Source: DAIDKA01 sp035503515 (GTDB lineage: Bacteria > Pseudomonadota > Gammaproteobacteria > Steroidobacterales > Steroidobacteraceae). Taken from it: 64,000 nt of DNA. Positions within the stretch are counted from its first letter, which is position 1. Each line of letters starts with the position of its first letter. This document shows positions 60,707-64,000 of this stretch, piece by piece. The stretch spans positions 45,563 through 109,562 of the forward strand of contig DATJTJ010000145.1 of the NCBI GenBank assembly GCA_035503515.1, in the 5' to 3' direction. Below the pieces are notes generated by a model. That model ran no database searches. It was not told the origin of the DNA and worked only from the letters and a program-made list of their open reading frames with translations. Both the position numbers and the translations under genes were made by a program.

Positions 60707-62574
60707 TGCGCGTCCTTGGGCCGGTGCCCGCCCGCGCCGGGGCCGCGCCCGGAGCGTTCGTGGGCCGGACCCTGGCCGCCTAAGTTGTGGGCCGTATTGA
60801 TGAGCGCCAGATGCGAAAAGGCCTGGGGGAAATTCCCGAGCTGCCGCCGTGATTCCGGATCGTATTCCTCGGCCAGCAGGCCCACGTCGTTGCGCAGCGA
60901 GAGGAGTCGTTCGAAGAGCGCCCGGGCCTCCCCGGTGCGCCCCTGCAGTATGTAGTTGTCCGCCAGCCAGAAACTGCAGGCGAGGAACGCGCCCTCGCCG
61001 GGCGGCAGCCCGTCGATGGCCTGGTCGCCCAGATAGCGCAGCACCAGCCCGTCCCGGCGCAGGCCGTGCTCGATCGCCGCCACGGTACCGCGGATCAGCG
61101 GGTCATCCGGCGGCAGGAACCCGACCAGGGCCACCCGCAGCAGGCTCGCATCGAGCGCGCTGCCACCATAGGACTGCACCAGGGTGTTGCGCCGGGTGTC
61201 CACTCCGTGCTGGCACACGTCCTCATGGATCGCATCGCGCAGCGCGCGCCAGTGCGCCACCGGGCCCTCCATCCCGAATTCCTCCACCGAGCGCACCGCG
61301 CGATCGAAGGCCACCCAGGCCATGATCTTCGAATAGGTGAACTGTTTGCGCGGCCCGCGCATCTCCCAGATGCTCTTGTCGGGGTGGCGCCAGATGCCTT
61401 CCAGATGCTCCAGCAGCGCGCATTCCAATGCCCAGCTCGCCGTTTCGGGCGCAAGCCCCGCTTTGCGGGCGACGTACAGGGCGTCGATGATCTCCCCGTA
61501 GACATCCAGCTGCAGCTGCCCGGCGGCGGCATTGCCGATGCGCACCGGTGCCGAACGCTCGTAGCCGGCAAGCCAGCCGGCCTCGGACTCCGGGATGCGG
61601 CGCTGGCCGCTCACGCTGTACATGGTCTGCAGCTGCTCCGGGCTGCCGCCGACGGCGCGGATCAGCCATTCGCGCCAGGCCTGCGCCTCGGCGAGGCAAC
61701 CGGCATGGATGAAGGAATAGAGGGTGAAGGTGGCATCGCGCAACCAGCAGTAGCGGTAATCCCAGTTGCGCTGGCCGCCGATCCGCTCCGGCAGCGACGT
61801 CGTGCCGGCGGCCACGATGCCGCCGGTGTCGCGATGGGTCAGGGCCTTGAGGGTCAGCAGCGAGCGCGAAACGGCATCCGTCCATTCAGGGTTCCGGCGG
61901 CATCCCTGCAGCCACTTCTTCCAGTACGCCACCGTCGTGGAGTGAGCCTCGGCCGGCCGTACGCTCCCGGGCTTCGCACGCCAGGACGGTGTCCAGCAGA
62001 ACGAGAAGCACACATCCTCGCCGGCCGCGACTGCGAAGTCGCTGACCGTGCTCATGCCTTCGCCGCGCAGGTCGACGCTGGTTTCCAGCAGCACGCGGTC
62101 CGGGCCCGCGACGAACTGCAGCCGCCGGTCGCCCTGGCGGGACACCCAGGGGATGACCGCGCCGTAGTCGAACCGCATGGTGAGTTCCATGCGCATGGGA
62201 ACCCTGCCGCGCAGGCCGCGCACCACGCGCACCAGGTCCGTGACGCCGTCGCGCCGGGACATGAAGTCGCGCACGCAGACGGCGCCCTCGGCGGTGTCGA
62301 AGAGGGTATCCAGAACGAGGGTGCCATCCTGGTAGGAGCGCGTGACCTGGGTCGGTTCGATCGCCGGAGCGATGCGCCAGCGGCCGTTGTCCGGACCGCC
62401 GAGCAGCGCGGCGAAGCATGCCGCACTGTCGAAGCGCGGCAGGCACAGCCAGTCGATGGAGCCACTGCGCCCCACCAGGGCGATCGTCTCGCAGTTGCCG
62501 ATGAGGGCATAGTCTTCGATCCGTTCCACGCCCCACTCTTCGCCGAAGCGTGGCCCGGAACTATAGGACTGCAC
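60703..62574 (-). CDS. Glycoside hydrolase family 15 protein
   Basis: The 623-residue protein has the GH15 N-terminal super-sandwich domain (about residues 15-230, RIEDYALIGNCETIALVGR) and the (alpha/alpha)6 catalytic domain (about 240-600) with NWDYRYCWLRDATFTLY, and late GEGAFLACSFWLADNYIL. GH15 proteins include glucoamylases and trehalases. No signal peptide is seen, so a cytoplasmic trehalase-like role is likely. Its GTG start at 62574 may be replaced by a GTG at 62529 in GGGGCGTGGAACGG. It is cotranslated with the downstream SDR. Confidence 0.88.
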   Translation of the reverse strand: MQSYSSGPRFGEEWGVERIEDYALIGNCETIALVGRSGSIDWLCLPRFDSAACFAALLGGPDNGRWRIAPAIEPTQVTRSYQDGTLVLDTLFDTAEGAVCVRDFMSRRDGVTDLVRVVRGLRGRVPMRMELTMRFDYGAVIPWVSRQGDRRLQFVAGPDRVLLETSVDLRGEGMSTVSDFAVAAGEDVCFSFCWTPSWRAKPGSVRPAEAHSTTVAYWKKWLQGCRRNPEWTDAVSRSLLTLKALTHRDTGGIVAAGTTSLPERIGGQRNWDYRYCWLRDATFTLYSFIHAGCLAEAQAWREWLIRAVGGSPEQLQTMYSVSGQRRIPESEAGWLAGYERSAPVRIGNAAAGQLQLDVYGEIIDALYVARKAGLAPETASWALECALLEHLEGIWRHPDKSIWEMRGPRKQFTYSKIMAWVAFDRAVRSVEEFGMEGPVAHWRALRDAIHEDVCQHGVDTRRNTLVQSYGGSALDASLLRVALVGFLPPDDPLIRGTVAAIEHGLRRDGLVLRYLGDQAIDGLPPGEGAFLACSFWLADNYILQGRTGEARALFERLLSLRNDVGLLAEEYDPESRRQLGNFPQAFSHLALINTAHNLGGQGPAHERSGRGPGAGGHRPKDAQ

Positions 62575-62647
62575 CGCAACCTGCGCAGAGCCTTAGTCCG
62601 ACGACGCCGGCCATACGGCGGAACCCGCTGCGTGAGATCATGCGGGG

Positions 62648-63430
62648 ATGGGCAAGCTGAAAGTTGCGACATACAACGTCAATGGCGTGAATGCCCGGTT
62701 GCCGGTTCTGCTGCGGTGGTTGCAGGAGTCCCGTCCCGACGTGGTCTGCCTGCAGGAGCTGAAGGCGCCGCAGGAGAAGTTTCCGGAAGGCGCCATCCGC
62801 GATGCCGGCTACGGGGTGATCTGGCACGGACAGAAGAGCTACAACGGCGTCGCCATCCTCAGTCGCGGTGCGGATCCCGTGGACGTGCACCGCGGCCTGC
62901 CGGGAGATCCCGAGGACCTGCATAGCCGCTATCTGCAGGCCGCGGTGCAGGGCATGACCGTCGGCTGCCTGTACCTGCCCAACGGCAATCCCGCTCCGGG
63001 TCCCCGGTTCGATTACAAACTGCGCTGGTTCGAGCGGCTGATCCAGCATGCCGCGGGAATGGTCGACCGGAAAACGGCGGTCATCCTCGCCGGTGACTAC
63101 AACGTCATTCCCACCGACCTGGATGTCTACAAGCCGGAGCGCTGGGTGGATGATGCGCTGTTCAGGCCCGAAACGCGGGCCGCCTACGGGCGGCTGCTGG
63201 CCCAGGGGTGGACGGATGCGCTACGGACACTGCATCCGGGTGAACACATCTATACCTTCTGGGACTATTTCCGAAACGCATACGCCCGCAACGCCGGACT
63301 GCGCATCGACCATCTGCTGCTGAATCCCGTCCTGGTGCCAGGGTTGCGCAGCGCCGGAGTCGATCATGGCGTGCGCGGCTGGGACAAGAGCAGCGACCAC
63401 GCTCCCACGTGGGTGGAGCTGGATCTCTAA
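62648..63430 (+). CDS. xthA: Exodeoxyribonuclease III
   Basis: The 260-residue protein is an exonuclease III/AP endonuclease. Active-site motifs are TYNVNGVNAR (Asn about residue 10), CLQELKA (Glu37), AGDYNVIPTDLD (Asp and Asn about 150-152) and SSDHAPTWVEL (Asp-His about 250). It acts on DNA at AP sites and 3' ends in base-excision repair. Its length is typical. Its stop overlaps the convergent stop of a small gene by three bases. Confidence 0.95.
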   Translation: MGKLKVATYNVNGVNARLPVLLRWLQESRPDVVCLQELKAPQEKFPEGAIRDAGYGVIWHGQKSYNGVAILSRGADPVDVHRGLPGDPEDLHSRYLQAAVQGMTVGCLYLPNGNPAPGPRFDYKLRWFERLIQHAAGMVDRKTAVILAGDYNVIPTDLDVYKPERWVDDALFRPETRAAYGRLLAQGWTDALRTLHPGEHIYTFWDYFRNAYARNAGLRIDHLLLNPVLVPGLRSAGVDHGVRGWDKSSDHAPTWVELDL

Positions 63431-63654
63431 GCCGCATTCTTCCGCGCCGTGCCCTGCACGGCTTCGAGCCAGCTGCCGAAGGTCCCATCCTGCGCCGGGT
63501 CCGCGACTCCGTCGGCCACGCTCACCAGGTAGGCCGCCAGCAGATAGGCATCGCGCGCGCAGAAGGGTCCACGCGGCGGACAGTGCAGTTCCACACACGG
63601 TCCCGTCGCTTCCACTCCGAACTTGTTTGGTGCTTCTCCGGCTGGCATGGGCAT
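63427..63654 (-). CDS. Small protein of unknown function
   Basis: The 75-residue frame has no recognised domain. It contains the C-rich segment GPCVELHCPPRGPFCARDAYLL (three Cys at about residues 19, 24 and 31) followed by a helical region (LLAAYLVSVADGV). The Cys pattern and proline suggest a metal or redox site. An ATG at 63648 with AAGAGGG six bases upstream may be the true start. The gene is convergent with xthA. I give low confidence because its length and coding bias are the only evidence. Confidence 0.5.
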   Translation of the reverse strand: MPMPAGEAPNKFGVEATGPCVELHCPPRGPFCARDAYLLAAYLVSVADGVADPAQDGTFGSWLEAVQGTARKNAA

Positions 63655-63893
63655 CCCTCTTCGTGGCGGAAATCCGTGGAGGTTCCATCGTAACGACCCG
63701 CCGTCCCGGCACCTTAGGATGGCGGCCCATGCGGCTGTGAGGTTATGCCGACCCTCCTGTCGCGGGCCGAGGGGTGCTGGCGCCGGCCGGCGGGGGGTAA
63801 CGTGCGCCCTATAGGACTGGGCCGCATGATGCGCGGGGATGCCGTCCGACGGCGCGAGCGGCGGCGCGGGGGGATACTTCCCGCCTCTGCCTG

Positions 63894-63902
63894 AAGGAAG
63901 GG
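63894..63902 (+). promoter_or_regulatory. Strong ribosome binding site for the final partial gene
   Basis: AAGGAAGGG lies just upstream of the GTG at 63905 and decides that start over the ATG at 63923. Confidence 0.55.
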
Positions 63903-63904
63903 CC

Positions 63905-64000
63905 GTGCCTCGCAGCTCTACCATGACCATTGGCTGCCCCGACTGCGGGACGCTTCAGGAGCTGCCGGGATTACCGGTCAGGACCGCGGCGGTATGCCCG
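63905..64000 (+). CDS. PqiA-like membrane protein, partial at window end
   Basis: The first 32 residues of this gene are visible. GTG at 63905 gives MPRSSTMTIGCPDCGTLQEL. The CxxC motif in GCPDCG, followed by another Cys in AVCP at the window edge, matches the N-terminal zinc-ribbon of PqiA-family membrane proteins, which work in envelope lipid transport with MCE proteins. The rest lies outside the window, so the family call is tentative. Confidence 0.6.
   Translation, partial: MPRSSTMTIGCPDCGTLQELPGLPVRTAAVCP

Noticed and set aside
63781..63792. 12-bp palindrome CGCCGGCCGGCG
   Set aside because: Pure GC repeats of this kind are expected by chance in this base composition, and no promoter lies beside it.

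Overview
The window is GC-rich, densely coding bacterial DNA with short gaps, many ATGA/GTGA stop-start overlaps and several GTG or TTG starts. Two TonB-dependent outer-membrane receptors, AsmA, a HlyD/MacB-type efflux system, a PqiA-like start and beta-class GST point to a Gram-negative proteobacterium. A free-living gammaproteobacterium (Xanthomonadales/Nevskiales/Steroidobacterales-like) is my best guess, but it is an inference from gene content; no rRNA or other phylogenetic marker is present. I found no tRNA, rRNA, CRISPR array, insertion sequence or prophage gene.

Layout. 0-6.4 kb: two TonB receptors flank a JmjC/cupin oxygenase and a Met/His-rich small membrane protein. 6.5-12.2 kb: a TMD-NBD ABC exporter, acyltransferase 3, GST, an RNase Z-like MBL protein coupled to a lipoprotein. 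12.2-15.2 kb: a GntR(YtrA-type)-ATPase-membrane protein operon with a 23-bp palindrome at the regulator's start codon. 15.4-23.8 kb: carotenoid oxygenase, AsmA, a wHTH-STAND regulator, a BBE-type flavoprotein and a secreted protein. 24.0-26.4 kb: a TIR-TolB-TPR fusion and a PIN/AbrB toxin-antitoxin pair with its own promoter and inverted repeat.

26.5-39.8 kb is a catabolic region: SDR plus AAHS-type aromatic-acid transporter; HIBADH-like dehydrogenase plus GH18 protein; an MBL hydrolase-fumarylacetoacetase-ACMSD-like amidohydrolase operon; a TetR regulator; and a VOC extradiol dioxygenase-FAD monooxygenase-FAH operon headed by a near-perfect palindrome within a good promoter. Together they suggest hydroxylation, extradiol cleavage and C-C hydrolysis of an unknown aromatic compound. 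Next comes a decayed metallo-beta-lactamase-fold pseudogene (39.8-40.4 kb).

40.5-51.7 kb: an NtrY-like kinase and a response regulator without an AAA+ domain, divergent from an efflux operon with one HlyD adaptor, one ATPase and three tandem ~800-residue MacB/FtsX-type permeases. 51.7-62.6 kb: an SDR, then a tightly coupled cassette (TPP enzyme, enolase-superfamily dehydratase, internally duplicated membrane protein, gluconate dehydrogenase subunit 3-like protein, GMC dehydrogenase, SMP-30 lactonase), with an SDR-GH15 pair on the other strand. The cassette looks like a sugar or sugar-acid oxidation route whose GMC dehydrogenase lacks the usual cytochrome subunit and has an uncharacterised membrane protein instead. 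62.6-64 kb: exodeoxyribonuclease III, a small unknown protein and the start of a pqiA-like gene.
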